A stretch of 64,000 bases of DNA from positions 297,592-361,591 of the forward strand of contig NZ_NNBP01000007.1 of NCBI RefSeq assembly GCF_002803155.1, in the 5' to 3' direction. This document shows, piece by piece, positions 1 to 8,441 of the stretch; positions within the stretch are counted from its first letter, which is position 1; every line of letters starts with the position of its first letter. The stretch is from Streptomyces sp. CB02959. GTDB taxonomy: Bacteria > Actinomycetota > Actinomycetes > Streptomycetales > Streptomycetaceae. Under the pieces are notes generated by a model, which saw only the letters and a program-made list of their open reading frames with translations, did no database searches and had not been told where the DNA came from. The position numbers and the translations under genes were made by a program.

Positions 1-173
1 ATGGCCTGGACCGGGCAGGCCGCCGCAGCCTGGCGCACGCGCTCGGCCTGGTCGTCGGGGACAGCCGTGGAGTACAGCAATCCTTCCTCGCCGTGCAGCT
101 GGAAGATCTTGGGTGCAAGGAACACGCATTGTGCATAGCCCTGGCAGCGCGTGAGATCCACAACGATTCGCAT
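1..173 (-). CDS. Single-cluster ferredoxin, C-terminal end beyond window
   Basis: Small electron carrier, probably for a cytochrome P450 or similar monooxygenase in the cytoplasm. The first 57 residues are visible. Cysteines at 10 and 16 lie in a C-x-G-x-x-x-C loop, and a third Cys-Pro (C53-P54) follows later. The position that would carry a fourth ligand is not Cys, which is typical of actinobacterial [3Fe-4S] ferredoxins of about 65 residues. The ATG at 173 is preceded by a purine-rich GGGAG stretch. The last few codons run off the left edge, so its partner gene is not seen. The family call is good; the redox partner is unknown. Confidence 0.85.
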   Translation of the reverse strand, partial: MRIVVDLTRCQGYAQCVFLAPKIFQLHGEEGLLYSTAVPDDQAERVRQAAAACPVQA

Positions 174-282
174 CCCCACCACTCCCTCTGTCGCCGCGCC
201 CCCTCGCTTCCAGCATGAGTCGGGCATCGCGGGCTCGCACGGTGACCGCTCGCGGGGCAATTCCGGTCAGCTGCTGGTCCGG

Positions 283-445
283 GGTGCGGCCGAGGCTGAA
301 GCCGGCGCTGATGAGGCTCAGATGCGTGAACGCCCGGGACGCATGCCCAGTTGCCGTGTGGTGTGGCCGGTCTCCTCTGCATGCAAGCCGAGTTGGCCGG
401 CGCAGGTGAGCATCTTGTCGAAGGACGAGCGGGCGTCGTCTGACA
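283..445 (-). pseudogene. Remnant of GH15 glucoamylase-like C-terminus
   Basis: Reading the minus strand gives SFDKMLTCAGQLGLHAEE, then after a frame change AFTHLSLISAGFSLGR. Together these match the end of GH15 glucoamylase/trehalase-type proteins, where a ...LGLYAEE...GNFPQAFTHLSLI... pattern precedes the C-terminus. The two halves are in different frames and there is no upstream catalytic domain, so this is a decayed end only. The rest of the 174-505 interval shows no gene. Confidence 0.5.
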
Positions 446-505
446 CCGGTGCCGATCCACTCAGGTGGTCAGGATACTGACGCCGAAGCCGACCGGCCGC
501 CGGAA

Positions 506-1858
506 CTATGAGGTCTTTCCGACGTCGAGAGCGGACGGGTCCTCGTCCGGTGCGTGGAGGCCGAGCGCGGCTACCTCGGCCCGGGTCTGGGCGGTGACCG
601 GCACTCCCCAGGCGCTGAAGAAGCTGATCAGGTCGTGTCCGGACACGCGTGAGGCGTTGAGGACGAGGTACTGCTCGGGGTCGGTGGCAGTCTCCGCCCG
701 CCGGGTCAGCTTGTGCAGTTCGGGGTAGAAGCCGTCGCCGAACGCGAGTCGCAGCTGCTCGAACATGGCCAGCCGGACGAACGGGTCTCCGTCCTTCGCG
801 TCGTACGCCGGCCTGGTGGCCGACCCGTCGAGGTACGTGCGGACCGCATCGGGTGTGCCGTCCTTGCCGAGCCGGGTCGGCTGTCCGGCGTCGCGCTGCA
901 CGGCGAGGCTGTAGACGTTGACGGTCACCTCGGTCACGGCGTCCCACATCCATGACGACTGCTGGTGCATGTGCCCGAGTTCGTGCCACATACCCCAACT
1001 CTCGTTCAGGGCATCGACGTTCAGTGCCTCGTCGATGAGGTCGGACGGGTAGCAGACCCGGTCGTAGTACGCGTTGGGATTGATGCCCGCCTTGCCTTCG
1101 GAGACGAAGTACCGCAGAGGGCTTCGTCGGTCGCGCGGGTCCCTGCCGTCCAGTCCGCTGATCGCGTCCTCCGTTGCGAGGATGTGCTCGTACCTGCGTA
1201 GCAGGTCGTCGGGGTTCTGGGTTCGGTTGCGGCGGGCCGAGTCCAGGTGGACGGTGAGCACGACATGGTCGGCGACGAGCTGGGCCACCGGCACGTCCTT
1301 CGCCGCCTGGTCGAGCTGCGACTTCCACTGCGCGGCGGGGGTCCTGCCCAGGACGTGGTACGGCACGGAGTGTGCCGAAGCGCCGAAGTGCAGCGTGATC
1401 TCGGGCGCGGGGTCCCCGCCGTCCTTCGTGTACCGGACGTACAGCATCCCGCCGGTCCCGTCGGTCACCTCCGTGGTGGCGTCCTGCAGCTTGTGGGTAC
1501 GAGGTTCCGCCTCGGTGCCGCTGTCGGTGCCGTCCAGCCCGTACGTTCCCACCAGCAGCTCGGGGATCGGCGCGTTGCCGGGGCGGTCGGATGTGACGGT
1601 GAGGAGCGTGTGCGGTGGCAGGTACAGCCCGGTCGGCTGGGCGTCGTCCGGATGGAACTCAGTGGCCAGCCTCTTCTGCTCGGCTGCCGACGAGGGCGTA
1701 GCCGCCAGCGTGATCACGCGCGCTGACGACTGGGACGGCGACGGTACCTGCTGAGGAATCCGCTCGGCACTGCACCCCGAGGCCAGTAGTCCGGCAGCCA
1801 GCAGGCCGACGGCGGGGAACACGCCAACGGTACGGAGGCTGGTAGTACGTGTGATCAC
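506..1858 (-). CDS. Secreted lipoprotein, M60-like zinc metallopeptidase
   Basis: Predicted cell-surface metalloprotease of 450 residues. The GTG at 1858 is chosen because GGAGAA lies 10 nt upstream and because it begins exactly at a lipoprotein signal peptide: hydrophobic residues 11-26, then the lipobox LASGC with C29. The zinc motif HELGH (292-296) has a downstream Glu (E310, in TEVTVN), the gluzincin arrangement of the M60/enhancin family, whose members cut mucin-like glycoproteins. The region before the motif is probably a beta-rich accessory domain. The frame stays open upstream to 2182, but that stretch has no signal and poor composition. A 17-bp motif shared with the divergent peptidase region at 4218 lies about 190 bp upstream, so control by the neighbouring two-component system is inferred. 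The substrate is unknown. Confidence 0.82.
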   Translation of the reverse strand: MITRTTSLRTVGVFPAVGLLAAGLLASGCSAERIPQQVPSPSQSSARVITLAATPSSAAEQKRLATEFHPDDAQPTGLYLPPHTLLTVTSDRPGNAPIPELLVGTYGLDGTDSGTEAEPRTHKLQDATTEVTDGTGGMLYVRYTKDGGDPAPEITLHFGASAHSVPYHVLGRTPAAQWKSQLDQAAKDVPVAQLVADHVVLTVHLDSARRNRTQNPDDLLRRYEHILATEDAISGLDGRDPRDRRSPLRYFVSEGKAGINPNAYYDRVCYPSDLIDEALNVDALNESWGMWHELGHMHQQSSWMWDAVTEVTVNVYSLAVQRDAGQPTRLGKDGTPDAVRTYLDGSATRPAYDAKDGDPFVRLAMFEQLRLAFGDGFYPELHKLTRRAETATDPEQYLVLNASRVSGHDLISFFSAWGVPVTAQTRAEVAALGLHAPDEDPSALDVGKTS

Positions 1859-2217
1859 GGGTGAGCGTTCTCCTGGTTTCGGCAATGTGGGGCGTGCGCG
1901 CCACACCTGGCTCGGCCGCCGATGGGAGCGGTTCCGAAGCGCCTCTTCGGCCGGCCCTCGCGAACCGTCGTACGGTCGGTCGACGAGGCGCTCCCGAGCG
2001 GGGAACGGGGAGGGCCATCGCCAACTCGAACAGTCTCGTCGGCCCGACCTGAGGATTTGATGAGGAGCCTCGTCCTCAGGTCGAAGGCGTGGGGCAGCGT
2101 TGGAACGACGCTGCACTTCGACGACACCATGGCCAGCGTGTCCCATGCCCCGTCCGGCTTGTGCGAGTGCCTGCGAGGTCATGTCGACAGCGGGCGACGA
2201 CAGCCGCGGGGGAGGCT
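1859..2217. other. Intergenic region, protease promoter side
   Basis: About 360 bp lie between the M60-like lipoprotein gene and the end of the sensor kinase gene. No credible coding frame is seen. It holds the predicted regulator site at 2050-2066 and an 8-bp inverted repeat (CCTGAGGA at 2048-2055, TCCTCAGG at 2073-2080). Confidence 0.6.
2050..2066 (-). promoter_or_regulatory. Predicted response-regulator binding site
   Basis: On the minus strand this reads TCCTCA-TCAAA-TCCTCA, two direct TCCTCA half-sites 11 bp apart, the usual spacing for OmpR/PhoB-type regulators. The identical 17-mer occurs at 4218-4234 in front of the divergent peptidase. In both places it points toward a lipoprotein protease gene. 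An extra inverted TCCTCA half-site follows on the plus strand at 2073. Binding by the adjacent regulator is inferred. Confidence 0.55.
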
Positions 2218-3525
2218 CTACCTGTCGTGCGTGGGCAGCCGGAGGGTGAAGCGGGCGCCGCCGAGGGGGCTGCCGGTCGCGATGAGCGTGCCGCCGTGGG
2301 CTTGGGCGACCCAGGAGGCGATGGACAGGCCGAGGCCGGTGGAGCCGGAGCCGCTGTGGAAGCGGTCGAAGAGCGAGTGGGCCAGGTCGGGCGATACTCC
2401 GGGGCCCGCGTCGTCGATGGTGAGGACGCCGTCGGGGGTGACACTGAGTTCGATCTCGGCAGGTCGGCCCGCCGCGTGCCCGTGCGTCAGCGCGTTGGTG
2501 AACAGGTTGGTGACGGCTCGGCGCAGCAGGTCCGGGTCGGCGTTGACGACGACCGGCTCGGCGTCGACGGTGATCCGGTGTCCGTCGGTGGGGGTTTCGT
2601 CGACGACGGCTTCGACGAGTTGGTCGAGGCGCAGTGGTTCGCGGGCGAGGGTGGCGACGCCGGCGGTGAGGCGGGCGCGGGTGAGCAGGCCGTCGATGAG
2701 GTCGCCCATGCGGGTGGCCAGACGCACGGTGCGTTCCAGCGCGTCGGTGCGTGAGGTGCTGTCGCCCATGGCGGTTTCGGCGAGCAGGCGCAGTGAGGCG
2801 GCGGGGGTGCGCAGGTCGTGGGCGGCGTCGGCGAGGAAGGCTTCCTGCTGCTGCAGCGCATTGAGGGCGGGGCGGATGGCCCGGCCGGAGATCAGGTGGC
2901 CCGCGACGGCGGACAGCGAGAGCAGCACCGCGCAGCCGGTCGCGAGCAGGAGCGTCAGCTCGCGGTGGGACTTCTGGTCGTCGGCGGTGTCGGCGGCCGT
3001 GACGATCGCGCCGCCCATGGTGTCGCCGTCGGGCCCGGTGAAGGGTGTGGCCAGGAGCCGGAGCGGGTGGCCGTTCTCGGCGTGTGCGTCCGACATGGTC
3101 GTGTCGCCTCGCCGTACCGCGGTGGAGGCTATCGCGCGGACATCGGTCAACCGGGCCCGGACGCAGGGCCGGCGCGGTGTGCGGACGGCCTTGAGCTCGC
3201 CCGCGTTCGCGGAGAACACGGTCAGCGGCGGGCAGTCGGTCTCCATGAAGTCGAGCAGGCCGCGGACGTCGAGGTGGCCGTCCTCGTCGTAGTCGAGCTC
3301 GGTCATGGCCTCGGTGGCCTGCAACTTCAGGTTGTTGTCGGTCTGGTGGCGGGTGGCGACGTCGTCGCTGTGGAGTGCGAAGGCCGCGAGGCCGATCAGC
3401 CCGACCGCGCTGGTGAGGGCGAACAGCGCGGTCAGTCGCCAGCGCAGTCTGCGGGCCCGCCGCGCCGCGGGCGTGGTTGCGGCCCGGCGGGAAGTCGGCC
3501 GAGCCGGACCCGGAACGGCTTTCAT
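2218..3525 (-). CDS. Membrane sensor histidine kinase
   Basis: Sensor partner of the response regulator just upstream; the genes overlap by 4 nt, so they are co-translated. The 435 residues contain TM1 (31-51), an extracytoplasmic domain (52-189) and TM2 (190-212). The HisKA box LADAAHDLRTP gives phospho-acceptor H236, followed by an N-box (NLFTNALTHG) and ATP-lid motifs DDAGPGV and GSTGLGLS. No clear separate HAMP domain is seen beyond a short linker. The sensor domain has a DxDxDG loop (D78, D80, D82, G83), similar to a calcium-binding loop but without the usual acidic residue at position 12. It also has two cysteines (C98, C121) that could form a disulfide. The signal is unknown. Confidence 0.9.
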   Translation of the reverse strand: MKAVPGPARPTSRRAATTPAARRARRLRWRLTALFALTSAVGLIGLAAFALHSDDVATRHQTDNNLKLQATEAMTELDYDEDGHLDVRGLLDFMETDCPPLTVFSANAGELKAVRTPRRPCVRARLTDVRAIASTAVRRGDTTMSDAHAENGHPLRLLATPFTGPDGDTMGGAIVTAADTADDQKSHRELTLLLATGCAVLLSLSAVAGHLISGRAIRPALNALQQQEAFLADAAHDLRTPAASLRLLAETAMGDSTSRTDALERTVRLATRMGDLIDGLLTRARLTAGVATLAREPLRLDQLVEAVVDETPTDGHRITVDAEPVVVNADPDLLRRAVTNLFTNALTHGHAAGRPAEIELSVTPDGVLTIDDAGPGVSPDLAHSLFDRFHSGSGSTGLGLSIASWVAQAHGGTLIATGSPLGGARFTLRLPTHDR

Positions 3526-4205
3526 CGCCCTATCTCGGCACGGGCCAGCCGGTAGCCGACGCCGCGGACGGTGTGGAGCAGCGGTGGGTCACCGAGCTTG
3601 CGGCGCAGCTGTGAAACGAGGACGTCGACGACGTTGGAGCTGGGTTCGGCCATCTCGTCCCAGCACTTCTCGATGAGTTCGGCGCGGGGCACCGCCTGGT
3701 CCGCGCGGGTCGCCAGCACTTCCAACAGCGCGAACTCCTTGCTGGTCAGCCAGAGCAGCACGCCGTCCCGGCGCACCTGTCGACGGGCGGTGTCGATCTC
3801 CAGGTCCGCGACGCGGTGGATGGGCGGTCGGGCGCTCCCGGCCCGGCGGCACAGGCTGCGCACCCGGGCGACCAACTCGGGTGCGGCGAACGGCTTGACC
3901 AGGTAGTCGTCGCCGCCCGCGGCAAATCCCTCGACCCGGTCGGCGACGCGGTCTCGGGCCGTGAGGAACAGCACCGGCACGGTGCGTCCGGTCCGGCGCA
4001 GGTTCTGTACGTAGTCGAGGGCATCGCCGGAGGGGAGCATCCGGTCGAAGACGGCGCAGTCGTACTCGGTGATGAACAGCGCCTCGTCCGCGGCGGGCAG
4101 GTCCGCCACCTCGTCGACGGCAAGACCGTCAACGCGCAGGGCCGCGGCCACCGTGAACCGCAGGTCGTCGTTGTCCTCGATCACCAGTACGCGCACGGAG
4201 GCCAA
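3522..4205 (-). CDS. OmpR-family response regulator
   Basis: Cytoplasmic DNA-binding regulator of 227 residues, first gene of the pair with the kinase. The receiver domain has acidic residues E10/D11, phospho-acceptor D54 (in VFDRMLP), T82 and K104. A winged helix follows, ending in the typical LLHTVRGVGYRL. The ATG at 4205 lies 13 bp from a TCCTCA direct-repeat site shared with the divergent peptidase gene. The site could therefore serve both autoregulation and control of the peptidase. The targets proposed (both lipoprotein proteases) are inferred from the shared motif. Confidence 0.92.
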   Translation of the reverse strand: MASVRVLVIEDNDDLRFTVAAALRVDGLAVDEVADLPAADEALFITEYDCAVFDRMLPSGDALDYVQNLRRTGRTVPVLFLTARDRVADRVEGFAAGGDDYLVKPFAAPELVARVRSLCRRAGSARPPIHRVADLEIDTARRQVRRDGVLLWLTSKEFALLEVLATRADQAVPRAELIEKCWDEMAEPSSNVVDVLVSQLRRKLGDPPLLHTVRGVGYRLARAEIGR

Positions 4206-4217
4206 GGGTATCCGCTT

Positions 4218-4234
4218 TCCTCATCAAATCCTCA
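4218..4234 (+). promoter_or_regulatory. Predicted response-regulator binding site
   Basis: Direct repeat TCCTCA-TCAAA-TCCTCA with 11-bp period, identical over 17 bp to the reverse complement of 2050-2066. It lies 61 bp before the S33 peptidase start and 13 bp before the divergent regulator start. Its orientation toward the peptidase matches the orientation of the other copy toward the M60-like gene. Confidence 0.6.
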
Positions 4235-4294
4235 TGCTGCCTCCGCGATGCTCCTGCGACGTACCAGGTAGCCAGCGAGAAACGGACCGGAAAA

Positions 4295-6091
4295 GTGCAG
4301 CGTTTTCCCTGGAGCAGCAGGAACTCGGACAAGCAGGAGGCCGAGGCCGAACCGGCGGACCGCCCCACGACCGCCCCCGCCTCGCGGTCCGTCGGCCGCA
4401 CCCCCGATACCCCAGGTGCCCGGGCACCGCGCCGAATACCCCGGCGGCACGGTGCCCTCGCGTTGGCCCTGACCGTGCTTGGCGCCGCCCAACTCGTCGG
4501 CTGCTCCCCGGACTCGTCAAGCACGCGGGCATCACAGACCGCCACCGAGCCTGCCCACCAGACGCCACTGCGCACCTTCTACCAGCAGAAACTCGCCTGG
4601 ACCCGCTGCGGCGAGCTGCAGTGCGCCACGCTGACCGTCCCCATGGACTACGCACACCCCCACAACGGAAAGACCTTCACCCTTCCCGTGACCAAGTCCG
4701 TCGCCACCGACCCGGACCGACGGATCGGCTCGCTGGTCTTCAATCCGGGCGGCCCGGGCGGCTCCGGCGTGGCTACACTGAAGTCGGACGGCGCGGCCTC
4801 CTTCGGCAAGCAGGCCAGGGCACGCTTCGACATCGTCGGATTCGACCCGCGCGGCGTCGCCGGCAGCAAACCCGCGCTGGACTGCACCGCCCGGGACGAC
4901 ACGGCCGACCAGGCCGACACAGCAGATCAGGCCGGGCAGAACGAGAACAGCACCGACGCGCCGCAACCCCTGTATCCGCGCACCGACGCCGAACGTCAGG
5001 CCGCGCTCGCGGACGCCGACCGCACCGCAGCACGGTGCCGGGCGCGCAGCGGCGAGATCCTGCCCCACATAAACACCCTCGACGCCGCCAGCGACATGGA
5101 CGTACTGCGCGCCGCGCTCGGCGACGACGAACTCACCTACCTCGGCTGGTCCTACGGCACCTACCTGGGGACCATCTACGCCGAGCAGTTCCCCCAGCGA
5201 GTGCGCGCACTGGTCCTCGACGGCGCCCTTGACCCCTCGCATGACTGGGCCCAGCAGGCCCTGAGCAGCGGCAGGGCCTTCCGCAAGGCCGTCGACGACT
5301 ACGCCGACAACTGCGCCCAGGTGGCGGGGGATTCCTGCCCCGCAGACACACCGGACGGGATCCGCACGCTCATCGCCGACCTGTTCGCGAAAACTGCCCG
5401 CACCCCTCTGCCCATCAAGGACAGCACCGACCGGGTCGACCAGACCACACTGCAATCCGCCATCACCACATCGATGTATACACCGGAATCCCAGTGGCAG
5501 GACCTCTCCGAGGCCCTGAGCGCGGCCCGCGAGGGCGACGGCACCAAACTGGCCGCGATCGCGAACCCCGGCGCCGACCACCAGGACGACGGGGGCACCT
5601 CGGGTGCCACGGACGCACCGAGTGGTGCAGCCGCCTCCGACGCCCCGGCCGACCACAGCCCAGCGGCCACTTCCCCACGTGACAACAGCAGCGACATCCT
5701 GGCCGCCGTCAACTGCATCGACACACCACACCCCAAGGACCCCCAGGCGTACTGGGACGTACTCGACCGTGCCCACCGGGAGTCGGGCGTGTACGGCGCC
5801 TCCAACGTACTCACCGAACTCACCTGCCGGAACTGGCCATCCGGCCCGCTCAAGCCACACCGGGTAGAGGCCGACGACCTACCGCCCGTCCTGGTGGTGG
5901 GCACCACCGGTGACCCTGCGACCCCGTACGAAAACGCCCGGAGCCTCGCCGCACAGCTCCCGGGCGGCATGCTGCTCACCCACAAGGGCCTGGGCCACAC
6001 CGCCTACGGACGCGGCAATAGCTGCGTCACCGACGCGGTGGACGGCTACCTCGTCGACCTCAAGCCGGTACGGCCAGGGGCGACCTGCTGA
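4295..6091 (+). CDS. S33-family lipoprotein aminopeptidase (Tap/SlpD-like)
   Basis: Secreted alpha/beta-hydrolase peptidase of 598 residues, similar in layout to Streptomyces tripeptidyl aminopeptidases. A basic N-terminus is followed by a hydrophobic segment and lipobox QLVGC (C70). The oxyanion region is NPGGPGGSG (150-158) and the nucleophile elbow GWSYG contains S286. A late Asp (TGDPATPY) and His (GLGHTAYG) complete the triad in the C-terminal TAP-type domain. A Ser/Ala/Asp-rich stretch around 410-450 looks like a linker. The GTG at 4295 is the only reasonable start, although about 50 residues precede the signal peptide, longer than usual. Regulation by the neighbouring two-component system is inferred from the 4218 motif. 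Confidence 0.88.
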   Translation: MQRFPWSSRNSDKQEAEAEPADRPTTAPASRSVGRTPDTPGARAPRRIPRRHGALALALTVLGAAQLVGCSPDSSSTRASQTATEPAHQTPLRTFYQQKLAWTRCGELQCATLTVPMDYAHPHNGKTFTLPVTKSVATDPDRRIGSLVFNPGGPGGSGVATLKSDGAASFGKQARARFDIVGFDPRGVAGSKPALDCTARDDTADQADTADQAGQNENSTDAPQPLYPRTDAERQAALADADRTAARCRARSGEILPHINTLDAASDMDVLRAALGDDELTYLGWSYGTYLGTIYAEQFPQRVRALVLDGALDPSHDWAQQALSSGRAFRKAVDDYADNCAQVAGDSCPADTPDGIRTLIADLFAKTARTPLPIKDSTDRVDQTTLQSAITTSMYTPESQWQDLSEALSAAREGDGTKLAAIANPGADHQDDGGTSGATDAPSGAAASDAPADHSPAATSPRDNSSDILAAVNCIDTPHPKDPQAYWDVLDRAHRESGVYGASNVLTELTCRNWPSGPLKPHRVEADDLPPVLVVGTTGDPATPYENARSLAAQLPGGMLLTHKGLGHTAYGRGNSCVTDAVDGYLVDLKPVRPGATC

Positions 6092-6369
6092 CCGGACGTT
6101 CCACCGCACGTCGAACGGGGACTTCCGGTTGTCCGTGCGCACCATCGCGCCGCTCGCCGCTGCGACGTCCGTCCTGCTCACGTCCGACGGCCCGGCCCGG
6201 CCCGGCCCCGCCCCGACCGCGTCGGCCGCCGAGCCCCAGCCAGCGGGCGGACGAGACAACGTCGTCAGCCGCCGGGGGAACCGCTGGGCGGTGCTAGGAC
6301 AGCGGTGCGGGGTGGAGAAGAAGCCGCGCTGCTTGTCCGCCGCCTCGCCGGCCCGGCGGTCACGGGCGC
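6092..6369. other. Intergenic region with a possible secreted-protein leader remnant
   Basis: Plus-strand codons from about 6130 read VRTIAPLAAATSVLLTSDG, which looks like the start of a signal peptide. No coherent mature protein follows, and the frame runs into the antisense enzyme gene. It also holds a C/G-only run near 6188-6220. No gene is called. Confidence 0.4.
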
Positions 6370-7311
6370 CTACGGGGCCAGCTCGCGCAGGACGGCAGAG
6401 GCGAGTGCCGCGTCGAGTGCACCGACTCCGGTGAGGTCGGCGATCGTGATCGCACCGTCCGGCCGCTCGACGGGCCTTTCGAGCAGGAGGCCCACGGGCG
6501 TGTCGCTCGTGTCGGTCGTGGCCCCGGCGCGCACGGCGTGGCCGAAGTCGCCGTGGTCCAGGCACTGCTGGTGGTCGTCGGTGGCGATCAGTGTCGCGCG
6601 GGCGAAGAGTGCCGGCGGCAGTTCGTTCTTGTGGGGCATGTCGGTGCCGATGCCGGTGACGTGCGTGCCCGCGCGGACGTCACCGGCCTGCAGGACCGGA
6701 GCCGTGGCCGGTGTGGTGGTGATGACCATGTCGGCTGCGGCCGCCTCGTCGGCGAAGGCGGGCCGGGCGTGCAGCCCGAGGGTGTTGAACTCCCCGCACA
6801 GCGACCTGGACTTGTCCTGGCTGCGGCCGTGGACGAGCACCGTGTCGATCCGGCGGAGCCGGGCCAGCCATTGGACCTGGAGGCGGGCCTGTTCTCCGGT
6901 GCCGAACACGGCCAGGGTGGCGGCGTCGGGCCGGGCCATGGCGTGGGTGACCAGGGCGCCGGCGGCGGCGGTGCGCCAGGAGGTGAGCAGGCCCTGGTCG
7001 TCGAGGATGGCGCGGATCTGGCCGGTGCGGGCGCTGACGACGCAGACCAGGCCGTGATTGGTGGGCAGGCCGGCGGCGGGGTTGCGGTAGAAGCCGGTGG
7101 CGATCTTGACGGTGAAGTCGGGCGCGTCGGTGACCCAGCCGGCCTTGACGTGGCAGTCGCCGTCGGCGTCGGGGAACTGCAGGTGCAGCGGTGCCGGCAC
7201 GGTGGTGCGGCCGTGGGCGTGGGCGATCATCGCGTCGCGGACGGCGGTGAGGACCAGCTCCGGGGTGGTGGCGCGCTTGATCGCGGTGGTGTCGAGGACG
7301 AGTGGGGTCAT
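6370..7311 (-). CDS. Ornithine cyclodeaminase / mu-crystallin family enzyme
   Basis: Cytoplasmic NAD(P)-dependent enzyme of 313 residues. Family members deaminate ornithine to proline or act as imine reductases or amino-acid dehydrogenases. The substrate half comes first (KAGW, KIATGFYRNP). A Rossmann region with FGTGEQARLQV follows, then a conserved GIGTDMPHKNEL segment. The ATG at 7311 overlaps the aminotransferase stop by 4 nt, so it is the third gene of a regulator-aminotransferase-cyclodeaminase operon. Working with an aminotransferase suggests catabolism or interconversion of a basic or imino amino acid; the substrate cannot be read from sequence. Length fits the family. Confidence 0.88.
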   Translation of the reverse strand: MTPLVLDTTAIKRATTPELVLTAVRDAMIAHAHGRTTVPAPLHLQFPDADGDCHVKAGWVTDAPDFTVKIATGFYRNPAAGLPTNHGLVCVVSARTGQIRAILDDQGLLTSWRTAAAGALVTHAMARPDAATLAVFGTGEQARLQVQWLARLRRIDTVLVHGRSQDKSRSLCGEFNTLGLHARPAFADEAAAADMVITTTPATAPVLQAGDVRAGTHVTGIGTDMPHKNELPPALFARATLIATDDHQQCLDHGDFGHAVRAGATTDTSDTPVGLLLERPVERPDGAITIADLTGVGALDAALASAVLRELAP

Positions 7312-8441
7312 CGGCCTGCTCGCAGCCACTGGGCGAAGGCGGTCAGGCCCTGTTCGGGGTTGGCGCGACCGACGCCGATGCGGAAGCGGTCGGTGGGGGT
7401 GGGGGTGAGCTCGGAACGGTAGATGCCGGCGGGCAGCAGCAGGACGCCGGCTTCCTCGACCAGGCGGGTGCAGAACTCCTCCACTCCGTCCGGGCCGAGG
7501 TAGCGGGGGTAGGCGACGCAGCCGCCGTCCGGGGCCCGCCACTCGAAGAGGTCGGGGTGCTCGGCGAAGAAGGCGTCGAAGAGTGGCAGGTTGCGGGCGA
7601 TGAGTGCCCGGTTGCGATCCAGGATCGTGGCGCGGGTCTTGAGCGCGATGCGGGCCAGGACCTCGCTGGGTGCGGAGTTGCAGATGGTGGTGTAGTGCTT
7701 GGCCCGCTCCAGGCGGGACAGCAACTTGCGGTCGCGGCAGGCGATCCAGCCGATCCGCAGGCCCGGCAGGCCCAGCGACTTGGAAGTGACGTTCAGCGAC
7801 AGGGCACGCTCGGACAGGTCGGCGGCCTGCGGCAGGGTGCGGGCCGCATCGCGTTCCAGGCCGCGGTAGACCTCGTCGCTGAACAGGTGGATGCCGCGCT
7901 CGTCGCACAGCCGCGCCAGCTCGGTGAAGTCGGCTGCGCTGATGACCTTGCCGGTGGGGTTGTTCGGGAAGTTCACCGAGACGACCCGGGTGTTCGGGCG
8001 GATCGCCGCCTTCACCGCATCGAGGTCCAGGGCCCAGTCCCGGTTGGGGTCGAGGGCGACGCCGGTGACCTCGCACAGGGCGAGCGGCACGGTCTCGGCC
8101 GCCTGGTAGCTGGGGGTCACCACCACCGCGTGGTCGCCCGCGCCCAGCAGGACGTTCATCGCCAGGTAGAGGGCCTCCTCGGCGCCGGCGAAGCAGATCA
8201 CGTCGGCCGCGTCCGCCCGCTCGTACATCCCGGCGATCGTCTCGCGCAGGGCCGGGTCGCCGTAGGTCTCGGTGTAGCCCAGCGACAGGTTCTCGAACGC
8301 GGCGCGGTCCTGGTCATCGGCCAGGGCGAGCAACTCGCCCAGGGTCATGGTCTGCACGTCGGAGGCGGTCAGGTGATACCGCGCGGTGAACTCCCACCGG
8401 GAGAAGTAGGTTTCCAGGCGGAAGTCGGGCAGCCGGGTCAT
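7308..8441 (-). CDS. PLP-dependent class I/II aminotransferase
   Basis: Fold-type I aminotransferase of 377 residues. Recognisable elements are YTETYGDPALRE, the PLP-contact region NFPNNPTGKV, the DEVYRGLE segment, and the Schiff-base lysine in NVTSKSLGLPGLRIGW. A C-terminal Arg lies in DRFRIGVGR. The ATG at 8441 overlaps the regulator stop by 4 nt, and the stop overlaps the cyclodeaminase start by 4 nt. This places it in the middle of a translationally coupled operon. Substrate specificity is not visible. The regulator type (DauR/YheO-like) hints at an amino acid such as an arginine-related or D-amino acid, but that is inference. Confidence 0.88.
   Translation of the reverse strand: MTRLPDFRLETYFSRWEFTARYHLTASDVQTMTLGELLALADDQDRAAFENLSLGYTETYGDPALRETIAGMYERADAADVICFAGAEEALYLAMNVLLGAGDHAVVVTPSYQAAETVPLALCEVTGVALDPNRDWALDLDAVKAAIRPNTRVVSVNFPNNPTGKVISAADFTELARLCDERGIHLFSDEVYRGLERDAARTLPQAADLSERALSLNVTSKSLGLPGLRIGWIACRDRKLLSRLERAKHYTTICNSAPSEVLARIALKTRATILDRNRALIARNLPLFDAFFAEHPDLFEWRAPDGGCVAYPRYLGPDGVEEFCTRLVEEAGVLLLPAGIYRSELTPTPTDRFRIGVGRANPEQGLTAFAQWLRAGR

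Noticed and set aside
318..1328. Long open frames antisense to or overlapping real genes (for example 318-1328 minus, 4532-5860 minus, 16320-18794 minus, 48979-51933 plus)
   Set aside because: High-GC DNA leaves long open frames opposite real genes. These have Arg/Gly/Pro/Val-heavy composition and no family motifs, while the opposite strand encodes clear proteins.
6130..6434. Possible secreted protein beginning VRTIAPLAAATSV after the S33 peptidase
   Set aside because: Only a signal-like stretch is seen; the rest has non-coding composition and runs into the antisense cyclodeaminase gene.
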